Below are positions 48,378-58,442 of a DNA stretch of 64,000 bases, piece after piece. The DNA lies in contig NZ_VUMG01000003.1 of assembly GCF_009696315.1 (NCBI RefSeq), positions 62,001 through 126,000 of the forward strand, written 5' to 3'. Origin of the DNA: Cutibacterium porci. Its GTDB lineage: Bacteria > Actinomycetota > Actinomycetes > Propionibacteriales > Propionibacteriaceae. Position numbers and translations under genes: made by a program. The notes beneath the pieces are model-generated. The model searched no databases. It saw only the letters and a list, made by a program, of their open reading frames with translations, and was not told the DNA's origin. Each line of letters starts with the position of its first letter. Within the stretch, counting starts at the first letter, position 1.

Positions 48378-48710
48378 TCACCGTGTGAGAATAACGACGA
48401 CCATTACTGTCCCTAACCCTAAGAGGAGCGCCGAATCGGCCCATCGTCCCCGAACCGCTAGCAGTCCGGCCAATTGGTCGGGTAACACTGCCCGCAACAC
48501 CCCTGCCATGAGCACTGACGCCGCGAAGACCATCGCGCCACGACGCCAGTGCCCAATGCCCATGATGACGGCCGAGGCAGCAACGCCGACCAAACAGACA
48601 GCGAGCGCCCACCACGATTGGAGATGCTCCTGCGATTGAGCGCAACGCTCGCTTCGCCGGGCGTGTCGAGTGGCGGTGCTGGCGGGTAGGCCGGCGGCAT
48701 GGCCCGTCAT
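48378..48710 (-). CDS. DUF3017 small membrane protein
   Basis: A 110-residue protein with three predicted helices (about 33-50, 57-76, 90-108) matching DUF3017, a family usually found directly after folD in actinobacteria, as here. Function unknown. ATG 48710 overlaps the folD stop by four bases. Confidence 0.78.
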   Translation of the reverse strand: MTGHAAGLPASTATRHARRSERCAQSQEHLQSWWALAVCLVGVAASAVIMGIGHWRRGAMVFAASVLMAGVLRAVLPDQLAGLLAVRGRWADSALLLGLGTVMVVVILTR

Positions 48711-49570
48711 GACAGATCCGCAGCGAGTTGCTCAGCTCGGTCTACCACATTGGACAGCAGCATGGCGCGAGTCATCGGGCCGACGCCACCGGGGTTCGGC
48801 GAGACCCACGCGGCCTTTTCCCACACATCGGCAGTGAAGTCACCCTGGATCTTGCCCTCGGCAGACCGTGACACACCGACGTCGACAAGAACCGCGCCGT
48901 CACGAATCATGCTGGCATCAATCAGCCCCGCAGACCCAGCAGCACCGATGATGATGTCGGCCTGGCGGGTGTGATCAGCAAGATCACGAGTACCAGTGTG
49001 GCAAAGGGTAACAGTGCAATTCTCAGAACGGCGGGTCAGCAGCAGTCCTAGCGGTCGTCCCACCGTCGTGCCACGTCCGACCACGCACACGTTGGCACCC
49101 TGCAGCTCGATGCCGTGGCGGACCAGCAACTCGACAATGCCGCGCGGGGTACACGGAAGTGGGGCCGGCTCGTTAAGGACAAGTCGCCCCAACGATGCTG
49201 GCGTCAAACCGTCGGCGTCCTTATCGGGATCGATCAGGTTCAATGCCCAGTTGGTGTCAATATGGCTGGGCAGCGGCAGCTGAACAATGTAACCGGTGCA
49301 ATGCGGGTTGGCATTGAGTCCGCGAATTTCCTGGGCAAGGTCATCCTCGGTGACATCAGCAGGCAGGTCAACACGGATCGATTCAATGCCCACTTGCGCA
49401 CAGTCGCGATGCTTGCCAGCGACGTACTGGTGCGATGCCGGGTCGTCCCCGACGAGCACGGTCCCTAGCCCCGGCACAACGCCTTTATCGCGCAGGGCTG
49501 TTACCCGTTCGGCTAGCTCGGACTTGATCGCGGCAGCCGTTGCCTTGCCGTCGAGTTTCTGGGCGGTCAT
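48707..49570 (-). CDS. folD: Methylenetetrahydrofolate dehydrogenase/cyclohydrolase
   Basis: A 287-residue bifunctional enzyme that interconverts 5,10-methylene-THF and 10-formyl-THF. [20 protein letters not shown] (active-site Lys in the YxxxK motif), [24 protein letters not shown] and [13 protein letters not shown] are canonical. ATG 49570 follows GGAGG; the frame opens at 49588. It supplies formyl-THF for purN and purH. Confidence 0.95.
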   Translation of the reverse strand: MTAQKLDGKATAAAIKSELAERVTALRDKGVVPGLGTVLVGDDPASHQYVAGKHRDCAQVGIESIRVDLPADVTEDDLAQEIRGLNANPHCTGYIVQLPLPSHIDTNWALNLIDPDKDADGLTPASLGRLVLNEPAPLPCTPRGIVELLVRHGIELQGANVCVVGRGTTVGRPLGLLLTRRSENCTVTLCHTGTRDLADHTRQADIIIGAAGSAGLIDASMIRDGAVLVDVGVSRSAEGKIQGDFTADVWEKAAWVSPNPGGVGPMTRAMLLSNVVDRAEQLAADLS

Positions 49571-49591
49571 GGATCCTCCTTGTGTCACACC

Positions 49592-50572
49592 TCAACAAGT
49601 CACTATCTTTCCACGACAGCGCCATTGCCTCGACCAACTTTGAGTGACATCAATAACCCGGTCTATCGTCGCCTCATCCATCACAGGAGGCAGACTGACG
49701 AGATCTTCGGGCCAGTCGACGTCGAGATGCTGTGGCCGATCCCAGTGCAGTGGCCCAACCACACCGACCTTTCGTAACTGGTCTGCTAGCCCGTCAGCGC
49801 CCGGGTGGGAAAGCACCGTCGCGCAGCAGGCCGTCGGATTGACGACCGTCATGGTTCCCAAGCCCTCCAGGAGGGCATCGCGGGTGTGTTGCACCCGGCG
49901 TGCAAACTCAGCACGGTCAAAAGTGGCAAACTCAGCGCACGCGTCGTCGTCGGGCGGAACGGGAGCCCAGCAGTCGTCGGCCAAATCCTCGACTACTTCG
50001 AAGGTGTCGAGGCCACGACGCTTCAAAAAACGTCGACGAGCCGCCGTAACGCGCACGTCTGTGTCGCTTCGGTTGCCTACAAGGTATGAAAGGTCCTCGT
50101 CTGCACGCACCCACGCCACCTCAGCTAATGGCAGGAGCTTGCGAGTGCTGGTGACCTCTATATCAGCAGGGGTCCGCGAGGGTCCTAGAAAAGAATGAGT
50201 GCGATCGACGACGACTGGCACTGCGTCGTGACGGGCCTGCTGAAGTACCTCAACGAGTTCTGCGCCTGGTTGAATTCCGAATGTCTCGCAGGCCAACACT
50301 GCCGGACGCTCACCTCGACGCCGACACACCGCCAAGGCATCAGCGACAGTGCTCGCGTCAAGCTGGAAGTCATCGCCAACCGACAGCCTATGTACCCGAT
50401 ATCCCTCTAACTGCCAGGGGGTTATCATTGTCTGGCACGAAAACCAGGGCACCAACAAACTATTCGATCGATTACCGCTAATACCGTCGTCTCGAAGCCA
50501 TCTCGCGGTCACCGCCAAAGCCTGCCGCCCCAGCGCTGTCATCGTCGTTACTGTCACACCATCACCACACAT
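49592..50572 (-). CDS. DegT/aminotransferase-fold protein of unknown role
   Basis: A 326-residue protein resembling a fold type I PLP enzyme of the DegT group. Visible landmarks are GRQALAVTARWL at the start, LLVPWFSCQTMITPW, the pyridine Asp in VVVDRTHSFLG, and a Lys in TSTRKLLPLAEVAW where the cofactor would bind. The N-terminal 20-30 residues are shorter than usual, and the start (50572, 50542) is uncertain. No sugar or aminotransferase partner lies nearby. It shares a unit with folD, 21 bases downstream, and diverges from the phosphoesterase. Confidence 0.65.
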   Translation of the reverse strand: MCGDGVTVTTMTALGRQALAVTARWLRDDGISGNRSNSLLVPWFSCQTMITPWQLEGYRVHRLSVGDDFQLDASTVADALAVCRRRGERPAVLACETFGIQPGAELVEVLQQARHDAVPVVVDRTHSFLGPSRTPADIEVTSTRKLLPLAEVAWVRADEDLSYLVGNRSDTDVRVTAARRRFLKRRGLDTFEVVEDLADDCWAPVPPDDDACAEFATFDRAEFARRVQHTRDALLEGLGTMTVVNPTACCATVLSHPGADGLADQLRKVGVVGPLHWDRPQHLDVDWPEDLVSLPPVMDEATIDRVIDVTQSWSRQWRCRGKIVTC

Positions 50573-50642
50573 TCACCAGCAATTCGCATACTGTTTACCA
50601 GCTACTCCCCCAGCCTCCGACTGCCATCGGTAGACCGGTGCC

Positions 50643-53117
50643 ATGCACATATCGCATCCTCGCCTTACCCGTTTGGTGAGCGCGTCCGTTGCCGCAGGCA
50701 TGGCTGCTTTTGGGTTCGCCGCACCCATCGCAAGCCATGCTCAGCCCAACAGCAAGCCCACCCCCGGCACCTCTCAGACCGCGCAGAAGCACACCACCAT
50801 CAGCTCCGTAGCCAGCGGCAAGATCAAGCACGTCTGGCTCATCATTTTGGAAAACAAGTCCTACGACGCGACGTTCTCCGGACTCAACCAGAACTCTTAC
50901 CTGTGGAAGGAACTGCCACAGCAGGGCGCTCTGCTCCCCCACTACTTCGGCACCGGGCACTACTCCCAGGACAATTACACCTCTATGGTCTCTGGTCAGT
51001 CCGCTGAGATGGACCTCCAATCTGACTGTGACGTCGCCAACACCAACTTCGGCTCGAACTCGTCTATCATCGACCGCCACAGTGGCACGCAGTTCGGTCG
51101 TGACGACAACTACGGCCAGGTACTCTCCCTCGCCGGCCCGAATGCTCAAGACGGCAAGAACGGTTGCACCTACCCCAAGGACGTTCCCACCCTGTTTAAC
51201 CAGCTCGATGCCGCTGGCGTGACGTGGAAGGGATACGCCCAGGACTTGCGCAACCATCCCGGGCGTGAGGATGGTCTGGCCGGTTCGCCGGGCACTTTGG
51301 ACAACACCCCGGACAACAACCCCAAAGCTATGAAGCCGACCGAGCAGGACAAGGCGAAGGGCATCACCTCCTTCACTGGGGCTCAGCCTGATGACCAATA
51401 CGTCGCCAAGCATTTCCCCTTCCCCTGGTTCCACTCAATTATCGGTAACGACGGTACTGGCAAGGACTCCTTGACCACACCAGCTGACGGTGGCACCCCG
51501 TCAGACTCTAAGCACATCGCGAACGCCGACGACCCGTCGCACGGACTTCTCGCTGATTTAGCTAAGCCCGCCAATCAGGTGCCGGCATTCAACTGGATCA
51601 CACCAAACAACTGCTCCGACGCCCATGACGCCACGTGTAAGGGCAATAATCTGTCCGGCCTGTTCGACGCCGACGGCAAGCCCGACTACTCCAAGCCATT
51701 AACCACCCCGCCGAAGAACCACACCGGTGGTCTCTATGCCGCTGACCTGTGGTTGCGCTACTACATCCCGCTCATTGAAAAATCGGCAGCTTTCAAGGAT
51801 GGCGGACTCATCGACATCACCTTTGACGAGGCCAACCCACCATTCGCCGACATGTCGTTCAATAATGCGACCGACGACTCCGATGTGTCGAACGACGCTC
51901 GCAAGGACGAGCTGTACACCTACTCTCCGCAGACCATTAAGGATCTCGACGAGGGGTACAAGAAGTACGCGGCTAATACCTTCCCGAAGCCGTCGAAAAT
52001 GTCGAAGAATTACATTAACGCTGATCTCGCTGGCCAAAACATTAACGGCCAGAACGTCGACTGGGAGCCAACTGGCCCGAACTCAACCCTAGATACCGAC
52101 GAGCATGGCAACCAGCTATTCCCTGGGCCGGGCAATAATAGCTTCATTACCCGCCCGCCTTCGTGCGAGCAGGACACCGATCTGGTCAACGCCGACAAAT
52201 CCAACTGCGTGCATGGTGCTAAGAACACCGGTGCCGAATGGGGATACTCCAAGGCCAAGACCATCGACGTCACCAACACCGCTGGCACCTCAACGCTGAC
52301 CGGCAAGGTCACCGTCACCGATCTCGGCCGCAAAGTCACCGGAGACGGCATCCCCCAGGGCGCCTACGTCGGTAAAGTTGCTAATCACGGGCCGAACATG
52401 GTCGCTGATCCGAAGGATTCGGCGACGAATTCCTCCTTTGTCATCGTCGATGCCAATGACAAGCCCCTCAACACCACCGCTGACGTCACCTCAGTGACCT
52501 TGTCGGCGACTGGAGTGCCCGGTCACCTAGCCAGTGATCAATCCCCGTTGGCTACCTTCAACGCTCACGACGCCACCCCAGGAGGCGGAGCCACCGGTTC
52601 GGTTCTCATCTCCCCGTATATCAAGCCGGGAACCGTCTCAAACACCTACTACAACCACTTCTCGTGGCTACGCACCATGGAGGACCTCTTCGAGGTCTCC
52701 AAGGGTAAGGACACCCGTCAGCTTGAAGCTGGCACGGTATCTACCGGGCTCGATGGACAAGGACACCTTGGCTTCGCAGCCCAGGCAGGTCTAGGGACCT
52801 TCGGAACCGATGTGCTTAACAACCTTCCGGCTGACTCGGCTCCCTCGACCGCCCCAAGCACACCAGCGTCGTCGGCCCCATCCGCGACGCCACCCGCGAC
52901 CACACCGACTCCGCACAAGACTCCCTCCAGCAGCGCTACTGCACCCGCCACGACCACCACGAGCTCTGCCCCTGGTCACGGCGGATCGCACCCGAACCTG
53001 CCGCGTACTGGCAGTGACGGGGTGTCCGACCCTGCTGCCACGGAGTCAGGCGCTGCTGGTCTTATCCTCGTCGGAGGCGCTGTGGCAACCTGGGCCATCC
53101 GTCGCAACCGCTGCTGA
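50643..53117 (+). CDS. Sortase-anchored phosphoesterase (phospholipase C/acid phosphatase family)
   Basis: An 824-residue wall protein. Signal peptide about 1-36; phosphoesterase domain from about 60 (HVWLIILENKSYDATF, TGHYSQDNYTSMVSGQS, ITFDEANP with metal residues) to about 720; an extra beta-rich insert near 539-625 (TLTGKVTVTDLGRKV...); a Ser/Thr/Pro/Ala stalk (about 745-785); LPRTG at 786-790, helix, and Arg/Cys tail. The family hydrolyses phosphate esters or phospholipids. Substrate unknown. ATG 50643 gives the signal peptide. The lipoprotein gene follows. Confidence 0.87.
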   Translation: MHISHPRLTRLVSASVAAGMAAFGFAAPIASHAQPNSKPTPGTSQTAQKHTTISSVASGKIKHVWLIILENKSYDATFSGLNQNSYLWKELPQQGALLPHYFGTGHYSQDNYTSMVSGQSAEMDLQSDCDVANTNFGSNSSIIDRHSGTQFGRDDNYGQVLSLAGPNAQDGKNGCTYPKDVPTLFNQLDAAGVTWKGYAQDLRNHPGREDGLAGSPGTLDNTPDNNPKAMKPTEQDKAKGITSFTGAQPDDQYVAKHFPFPWFHSIIGNDGTGKDSLTTPADGGTPSDSKHIANADDPSHGLLADLAKPANQVPAFNWITPNNCSDAHDATCKGNNLSGLFDADGKPDYSKPLTTPPKNHTGGLYAADLWLRYYIPLIEKSAAFKDGGLIDITFDEANPPFADMSFNNATDDSDVSNDARKDELYTYSPQTIKDLDEGYKKYAANTFPKPSKMSKNYINADLAGQNINGQNVDWEPTGPNSTLDTDEHGNQLFPGPGNNSFITRPPSCEQDTDLVNADKSNCVHGAKNTGAEWGYSKAKTIDVTNTAGTSTLTGKVTVTDLGRKVTGDGIPQGAYVGKVANHGPNMVADPKDSATNSSFVIVDANDKPLNTTADVTSVTLSATGVPGHLASDQSPLATFNAHDATPGGGATGSVLISPYIKPGTVSNTYYNHFSWLRTMEDLFEVSKGKDTRQLEAGTVSTGLDGQGHLGFAAQAGLGTFGTDVLNNLPADSAPSTAPSTPASSAPSATPPATTPTPHKTPSSSATAPATTTTSSAPGHGGSHPNLPRTGSDGVSDPAATESGAAGLILVGGAVATWAIRRNRC

Positions 53118-53127
53118 GAGGTAGGCA

Positions 53128-53745
53128 ATGACTATTCGTCTCGCACCCGCCTCGGGTATTCGCAGGGTTGCCGTCGTCGGCCTGTGCGCTGGGATTGCCC
53201 TTGTCTCAGGATGCTCGGCATCCTCCCAAGGCGCCGCCTCAGCCACGCCATCGTCCTCGGCCAGCGGTGGCAACCCAGCTGAGCAACTGGCTGCCCAACC
53301 GATGCCCTCCTGGTTGCCCTCACAGAGCGCGCCGGGTGTCGCCGTCGGAACCCTCCAGAAGCCGGCATTGTCCTACCAAGGGGTCAACGTCAAGATGAAC
53401 CTTGATCGCGGCAATTCTGTGATGATGACCGTTACCGGTCCGACGGCTCCTGCCGGGACCAAGGTCGGCGCAAAAGAAGCAGATCTCACCTGGACGGTGA
53501 CAATCTCTGAGGCGACTGGGACGATCCCGTTATCGGTCAAGCAGTTCAACGTCCAAGACGAAGCCGGTGAGTATCACTGGGCTCAGCCGGTGAAGGGATC
53601 CCCAATCCCAGCCACGATCAGCAAGGGTCAAACGGTGGCTTTCAAGATCCATACCGTCGCCTCTGCCGGCGAGGGCATGGTTCGATGGGCCCCTGACGGC
53701 ACCCATGTCATCGGCTTGTGGGACTACATCGCTGAACTCGACTGA
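53128..53745 (+). CDS. Secreted lipoprotein of unknown function
   Basis: A 205-residue precursor with a leader ending LVSGC (Cys29 lipidated). After a Ser/Ala linker the mature part is beta-rich and repeats G-T-x-V patterns, like small Ig-like folds (DLTWTVTISEATGTIPLSVKQF). No named domain. It begins ten bases after the phosphoesterase stop with GAGAGGT as ribosome site, so the two are one unit. Confidence 0.75.
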   Translation: MTIRLAPASGIRRVAVVGLCAGIALVSGCSASSQGAASATPSSSASGGNPAEQLAAQPMPSWLPSQSAPGVAVGTLQKPALSYQGVNVKMNLDRGNSVMMTVTGPTAPAGTKVGAKEADLTWTVTISEATGTIPLSVKQFNVQDEAGEYHWAQPVKGSPIPATISKGQTVAFKIHTVASAGEGMVRWAPDGTHVIGLWDYIAELD

Positions 53746-53752
53746 CGTACAT

Positions 53753-53792
53753 ATTGCAGGGCCCCAGCTGTGAAAGGCTGGGGCCCTGCAAT
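53753..53792. terminator. Bidirectional terminator between the lipoprotein gene and purH
   Basis: A perfect 16-bp stem (53753-53768 with 53777-53792) and 8-base loop between convergent genes. Confidence 0.88.
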
Positions 53793-53848
53793 GCGCTTCA
53801 TCCCGTCATCCTCTGCCGCTGACAGTGGGGTCTGTGGAAACGGTTCGT

Positions 53849-55399
53849 TCAGTGGAAGAAGTGCCTGGTACCGGTGAGGTAAAGGGCGACGCCAGCCTTG
53901 CGACACGCTTCAATGGTCTCGTCGTCACGGATCGAACCGCCTGGCTCAACGATCGCCTTGACGTTGGCGTCGAGGAGCACCTGAGGACCGTCAGCGAAGG
54001 GGAAGAAAGCGTCAGAGGCAGCCACTGATCCGGCAGCTCGGTCTCCAGCCCGCTCCACGGCCAGCCGACAGGAATCGACGCGGTTAACCTGCCCCATACC
54101 GACGCCGACCGAAGCACCATTGTGGGCCAATAGAATGGCGTTCGACTTCACCGAACGGCAGGCTTTCCACGCAAAGAGAAGATCGGCCAAGGTGGCTTCA
54201 TCAACGGGCTCACCTGCGGCCAGAGTCCATTGGGCTGGGTCATCGCCCTCGGCCTGAAAGACGTCGGCCTCCATAGCCAGCACACCACCATCAATTTGGC
54301 GCAGCTCCCAACCGGCCACCTTCGGCGCCGGAGCCTCCAGCAAGCGGATGTTCTTCTTGCGAGACAGGATATCGACGGCGCCGTCCTCGTAACCGGGAGC
54401 GACGACAACCTCCGTGAAGATTTCGGCCACTTGTTCAGCCATTGCGACGCTGACCGGTCGGTTAGTGGCGATGACTCCGCCAAAAGCGCTAAGGGAGTCA
54501 CAGGCGTGAGCCTTGCGATGGGCTTCAGCGATGTCACAACCGGTGGCAATTCCGCAGGGATTGGAATGCTTGATGACGGCGACGCACGGCTCAGCGAAGT
54601 CAAAAGCGGCACGACGAGCCGAGTTGGTGTCGACGTAGTTGTTGTAGCTCATAGCCTTGCCGTGGAGCTGACGAGCACCGGCGAGGCCCGGCTCCCCAGG
54701 GCTGCGGTACACGGCAGCGGCTTGGTGAGAGTTCTCGCCGTAACGCAACGGGTGGATGAGCTCGCCAGTCATCCCGACGAAGCTCGGCACTCCGTCAGCG
54801 CAAACGCCGTCGCGGGTGGCGAACCACGTGGCCACCGCGACGTCGTAGGACGCGGTGTGGGCGAAGGCATGGGCGGCTAGCACCCGACGCTCCTGGGCGG
54901 TATATCCGCCCTCAGACAGCGCCCGGACAAGGTCGTCGTATTGAGCCGGATTGGTCACAACAGCGACGCTGGCGTGGTTTTTAGCAGCCGCTCGCACCAT
55001 GGAGGGGCCGCCGATGTCGATCTTCTCAATGCATTCATCGAAATCTCCCCCATCGGCCACCATCTCAGAGAAGGGGTACAGATTGCACACGACGAGGTCG
55101 AAGGGTTCCACCCCTAACTCGGCCAGCTGATCGCGATGGGATTCCAGCCGGCGATCGGCAAGAATCCCGGCATGCACCTTCGGGTGCAGGGTCTTGACGC
55201 GCCCGTCGAGGCACTCCGGGAACCCCGTGACCTCACTCACCTCTGTCACCGTCACCCCGTGAGAAGCCAGCTCTTTGGCTGTTGACCCCGTCGAGACCAC
55301 CTCGACCTGAGCGTCGATGAGGGCCTTGGCTAGCTGGTCGAGACCAGACTTGTCGTAGACGGAGACGAGGGCGCGACGGATGGGTTGACGTTCGCTCAC
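53849..55399 (-). CDS. purH: AICAR formyltransferase/IMP cyclohydrolase
   Basis: The bifunctional last step of purine synthesis, 516 residues. An IMP cyclohydrolase domain ([23 protein letters not shown]-like [16 protein letters not shown]) is followed by the AICAR transformylase domain ([14 protein letters not shown] with the catalytic Lys-His, AFGGVIATN). GTG 55399 overlaps the purN stop in a GTGA arrangement and has AAGGA upstream. A terminator follows. Confidence 0.95.
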   Translation of the reverse strand: MSERQPIRRALVSVYDKSGLDQLAKALIDAQVEVVSTGSTAKELASHGVTVTEVSEVTGFPECLDGRVKTLHPKVHAGILADRRLESHRDQLAELGVEPFDLVVCNLYPFSEMVADGGDFDECIEKIDIGGPSMVRAAAKNHASVAVVTNPAQYDDLVRALSEGGYTAQERRVLAAHAFAHTASYDVAVATWFATRDGVCADGVPSFVGMTGELIHPLRYGENSHQAAAVYRSPGEPGLAGARQLHGKAMSYNNYVDTNSARRAAFDFAEPCVAVIKHSNPCGIATGCDIAEAHRKAHACDSLSAFGGVIATNRPVSVAMAEQVAEIFTEVVVAPGYEDGAVDILSRKKNIRLLEAPAPKVAGWELRQIDGGVLAMEADVFQAEGDDPAQWTLAAGEPVDEATLADLLFAWKACRSVKSNAILLAHNGASVGVGMGQVNRVDSCRLAVERAGDRAAGSVAASDAFFPFADGPQVLLDANVKAIVEPGGSIRDDETIEACRKAGVALYLTGTRHFFH

Positions 55400-56013
55400 T
55401 GGGGATCCTTCCGGGACGATTCGATGCCTTTCCATGCCGGGCGAGTCCCGGCAAGCTCTGTAACAACCTCGACGAGCATCTCGCGTTCCTCCGCCTTGAT
55501 GCGTTCGTGAAGGGACTCGACGGTGTCGTCTGTCAAGACGGGCACGGCCCGCTGGGCAAGGATTCGCCCGGTGTCGACTCCAGCGTCGACCATAAAAACA
55601 GTAGCCCCGGTAATTTTGACCCCGTATTCCAACGCATCTCGGGGACCGTGGATTCCGGGGAATGACGGCAGCAAGGCTGGGTGGGAGTTGATGGTGCAGC
55701 CTCCGAAGCGGTCCAGGAAGGATTGCCCAAGCAACTTCATGAATCCGGCGCAGACGACCAAGTCAGGATCATAACGGGCGACGTCGTCAGCAAGACGGGC
55801 ATCCCACGCCGCGCGCACGGTGGTTTTTGCATCGCTGCGCGGCAGCGGCTCAACGAACGTATCGATACCTGCTGATTGGGCCCGTTGCAAGGCAGTAGCG
55901 CTGGGCTGGTCGGAACCGACGGCGACGATATCCACCTGCTCGGGCAGGTTGTCGATGAGAGACTGCAACAGGGTTCCGGTGCCCGAGACAAGAACGACGA
56001 CGCGAAAGGTCAC
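55396..56013 (-). CDS. purN: GAR formyltransferase
   Basis: A 205-residue enzyme that adds formyl from 10-formyl-THF to glycinamide ribonucleotide. [29 protein letters not shown] (Asn, His) and [14 protein letters not shown] (Asp) are its active-site motifs. GTG 56013 lies nine bases after the ribH stop, so the purine pair rides on the flavin operon. Confidence 0.93.
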   Translation of the reverse strand: MTFRVVVLVSGTGTLLQSLIDNLPEQVDIVAVGSDQPSATALQRAQSAGIDTFVEPLPRSDAKTTVRAAWDARLADDVARYDPDLVVCAGFMKLLGQSFLDRFGGCTINSHPALLPSFPGIHGPRDALEYGVKITGATVFMVDAGVDTGRILAQRAVPVLTDDTVESLHERIKAEEREMLVEVVTELAGTRPAWKGIESSRKDPQ

Positions 56014-56022
56014 GGCCCTACC

Positions 56023-56538
56023 TTAGGCCCTCTGAGTCTGCTGTGGGGACGACGCAAGCACGGTGGACATGGCGGTGAGCGTCGCGATAGCTGCTTGAGC
56101 AGCCTCGTAGCCCTTGTCTTCGTGGGAACCCTTGAGCCCAGCACGGTCGAGGGCTTGGGCGTCGTCGTCACAGGTCAGAACACCGAAACCGATAGGCGTT
56201 TTGGTGCGTACCGCGACGTCGGTGATACCGCGGGTAGCGGCGTCACACACGTAATCGAAGTGCGGGGTTCCTCCCCGAATAACCACGCCAAGGGCCACGA
56301 GGGCGTCAAAGTGGTCGGCCAGGATCGAACAGGCCACCGGAAGTTCGAAGGAGCCTGGCACTCGGACGACGACGGGGTCGTTCACTGCGCAATCAGCCAG
56401 GCCGCGCAAAGCACCGTCGAGCAGTCCAGTCATGACTGCCTCGTGCCACTGTGACGCGATAACGGCAACCGTGAAGCCGCTGCCATCGAGGCCGGTGAGG
56501 GCAGGGGCAGCGGGGCCGAGGGTGGTCCGTGAACTCAT
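56023..56538 (-). CDS. ribH: 6,7-Dimethyl-8-ribityllumazine synthase
   Basis: Condenses dihydroxybutanone phosphate and the pyrimidine to lumazine. The 171-residue protein has VVRVPGSFELPVA, ALGVVIRGGTPHFDYV (His) and PIGFGVLTCD in order. ATG 56538 overlaps ribBA by four bases. Its C-terminus is extended by about 20 residues (HEDKGYEAA then a helix). Confidence 0.93.
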   Translation of the reverse strand: MSSRTTLGPAAPALTGLDGSGFTVAVIASQWHEAVMTGLLDGALRGLADCAVNDPVVVRVPGSFELPVACSILADHFDALVALGVVIRGGTPHFDYVCDAATRGITDVAVRTKTPIGFGVLTCDDDAQALDRAGLKGSHEDKGYEAAQAAIATLTAMSTVLASSPQQTQRA

Positions 56539-57842
56539 GATTGGTCTCCTTGAGTGCTGAAGGCGGGGGTCACACCGTCATGGCTGAGAGGCTGTGTGGA
56601 AAATTCGTGAGGACTGTCTCGCAATGCCAACACATGTCCCATTCGGTCGCGTTTGGTGCGAAGGTACCGCTCGTCCTCAGGGCGAGCACGAGTTTCCAGC
56701 GGGGTCATCGTCACCTCAAGGCCTCCCTGACGCAGGGCCTCGATCTTGGCCGGGTTATTAGTCAGGAGCCGGATATTGGTAATGCCAACATCTGCCAGGA
56801 TTGCCACGGCTGCCCCGTACTCGCGAGCATCGACAGGCAAGCCAAGGTGGGTTTGGGCGTCGACGGTATCCAAACCGCCATCTTGGGCACGATAAGCCGC
56901 AATTTTGTTGAGCAGACCAGTCGCGCGCCCCTCATGGCCACGCAACAAGATGATTGCCCCACCATGGCGGCAGACGTGCTGCTGGGCGGCGGCCAACTGA
57001 TCGCCGCAGTCGCAGCGCAGCGATCCCAAAGCGTCTCCGGTAAGGCATTCTGAGTGCACTCTGACCCACGCGGGACCGCCGTCGTCAGCGTCGATACCAT
57101 GTTCGCCTATCAGCAGCACATGCTCGGCTCCGGTGAGGTTGTCACGGTAACCGGTTATGGTAAATTGGCCATACTGAGTCGGTAAATGGGCACTGGCTAG
57201 AGCGGTTACTCGCTGCGGCGCGGTGGTCGGAGCGGGGTCATGGGCTCGACGCCACTGGGCAAGCTGGTCAATGGTGATGAAGGCTAAGCCGTCGGCGCGA
57301 GCCAGGTCAGCGATGGCGTCGGCTCGCAGGCACATGCCGTCATCTCCGACAAGTTCCCCGATAAGACCAACCGGCTCGAGCCCCGCCAATCGCGCCAAAT
57401 CAACAGCGGCTTCGGTATGACCGCGCCTTTCTAGCACTCCCCCTCCTCTAGCGCGCAAAGGCAGCACGTGGCCCGGACGAACGAGATCTGCCGGTGTTGA
57501 GGAGGGGTCAGCAAGTACCCGAGCTGTTCGGGCACGCTGGGCAGCATCAATGCCCGTCGTGATGCCCTGGGCCGCGTCAACGGCGACGGTGTAGCGGGTA
57601 CGTAGCGGATCTTGGCTAGCCGGCCACATGAGGGGCAGGCCGAGCTGGTCGGCCCTATCCTCGGTCATCGGTGCGCACAAATAGCCGGACGTATGGCGCA
57701 CCATCCAACCAACCCAGTGCGCATCAGCCCGTTCTGCGGCCACAATGGCGTCGCCCTCATTCTCACGGTCAGCGTCGTCGGTCACGAGCACAGGTCGTCC
57801 GGCACGCAACTGGTCCAACGCTTCCTCGATAGTGTTCAGCAT
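56535..57842 (-). CDS. ribBA: Bifunctional DHBP synthase/GTP cyclohydrolase II
   Basis: A 435-residue fusion making both riboflavin precursors. The N-terminal RibB (1-200) has TDDADRENEGDAI, HTSGYLCAP and RPGHVLPL.AR.GGVLER.GHTEA. The C-terminal RibA has zinc ligands in ECLTGDALGSLRCDC, RGHEGRATGLLNK (GHE replacing the common QEG) and LLTNNPAKIEAL. ATG 57842 follows AAGGAG, which itself lies after an in-frame ATG at 57857. It overlaps the ribE end. Confidence 0.93.
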   Translation of the reverse strand: MLNTIEEALDQLRAGRPVLVTDDADRENEGDAIVAAERADAHWVGWMVRHTSGYLCAPMTEDRADQLGLPLMWPASQDPLRTRYTVAVDAAQGITTGIDAAQRARTARVLADPSSTPADLVRPGHVLPLRARGGGVLERRGHTEAAVDLARLAGLEPVGLIGELVGDDGMCLRADAIADLARADGLAFITIDQLAQWRRAHDPAPTTAPQRVTALASAHLPTQYGQFTITGYRDNLTGAEHVLLIGEHGIDADDGGPAWVRVHSECLTGDALGSLRCDCGDQLAAAQQHVCRHGGAIILLRGHEGRATGLLNKIAAYRAQDGGLDTVDAQTHLGLPVDAREYGAAVAILADVGITNIRLLTNNPAKIEALRQGGLEVTMTPLETRARPEDERYLRTKRDRMGHVLALRDSPHEFSTQPLSHDGVTPAFSTQGDQS

Positions 57843-58435
57843 GAGCTCTCCTTGCATACCAGCATTTCCACATACTTTGCGATGACGTCGACCTCGACGT
57901 TGACCTCATCACGAGGGGCCAGCGCTCCCAGCACGGTTCCAGTGAGGGTTGCCGGGATGAGGCTCACCTCAAACCACTCGGGCCCTACCGCGCAGACCGT
58001 CAGTGATGTGCCGTTGAGCGCAATGGACCCTTTCTCAACGACGTAGCGCGACATCGAGGTGGGGATGGCGAATCGGAATACCTCCCAATGATCCCCAGGT
58101 GTGCGGGAGATGAGCGTGGCAACACCGTCGACATGGCCTTGAACAATGTGCCCGCCAAGTCGATCCCCAACGGAAACCGGGCGCTCCAAATTGACTCGGC
58201 TTCCCGCAACTAAGCGTCCCAGTGCGGTCCGATGAAGGGTTTCGGCCATGACGTCACAGCCGAAGGAGCCCTCATCGAGGTCGGTAACTGTCAGGCAGGT
58301 GCCATTGACGGCGATGGACGACCCAAGCTGAGCGTCCGAGCAGGCCAGTGGCCCCCGAATAGTGAGTCGGGCCGAGTCCTGTTCCTGCTCAATGGCGAGA
58401 ACCTCGCCAATTTCCTCAATAATTCCAGTGAACAT
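57836..58435 (-). CDS. ribE: Riboflavin synthase, alpha chain
   Basis: Dismutates two lumazines to riboflavin. Two internally repeated beta-barrel halves in 199 residues: MFTGIIEEIGEV...SIAVNGTCLTV...GHIVQGHVDG and SIALNGTSLTVCAVG. The MFTGI start and the paired NGTxLTV motifs are diagnostic. It lies seven bases after ribD and overlaps ribBA. Confidence 0.94.
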   Translation of the reverse strand: MFTGIIEEIGEVLAIEQEQDSARLTIRGPLACSDAQLGSSIAVNGTCLTVTDLDEGSFGCDVMAETLHRTALGRLVAGSRVNLERPVSVGDRLGGHIVQGHVDGVATLISRTPGDHWEVFRFAIPTSMSRYVVEKGSIALNGTSLTVCAVGPEWFEVSLIPATLTGTVLGALAPRDEVNVEVDVIAKYVEMLVCKESSC

Positions 58436-58442
58436 AGTTTCC

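Noticed and set aside
48141-48416. Plus-strand open frame with LGRTLTLR repeats
   Set aside because: Product of the same repeat; low complexity, overlaps the gene end and the DUF3017 gene, no ribosome site.
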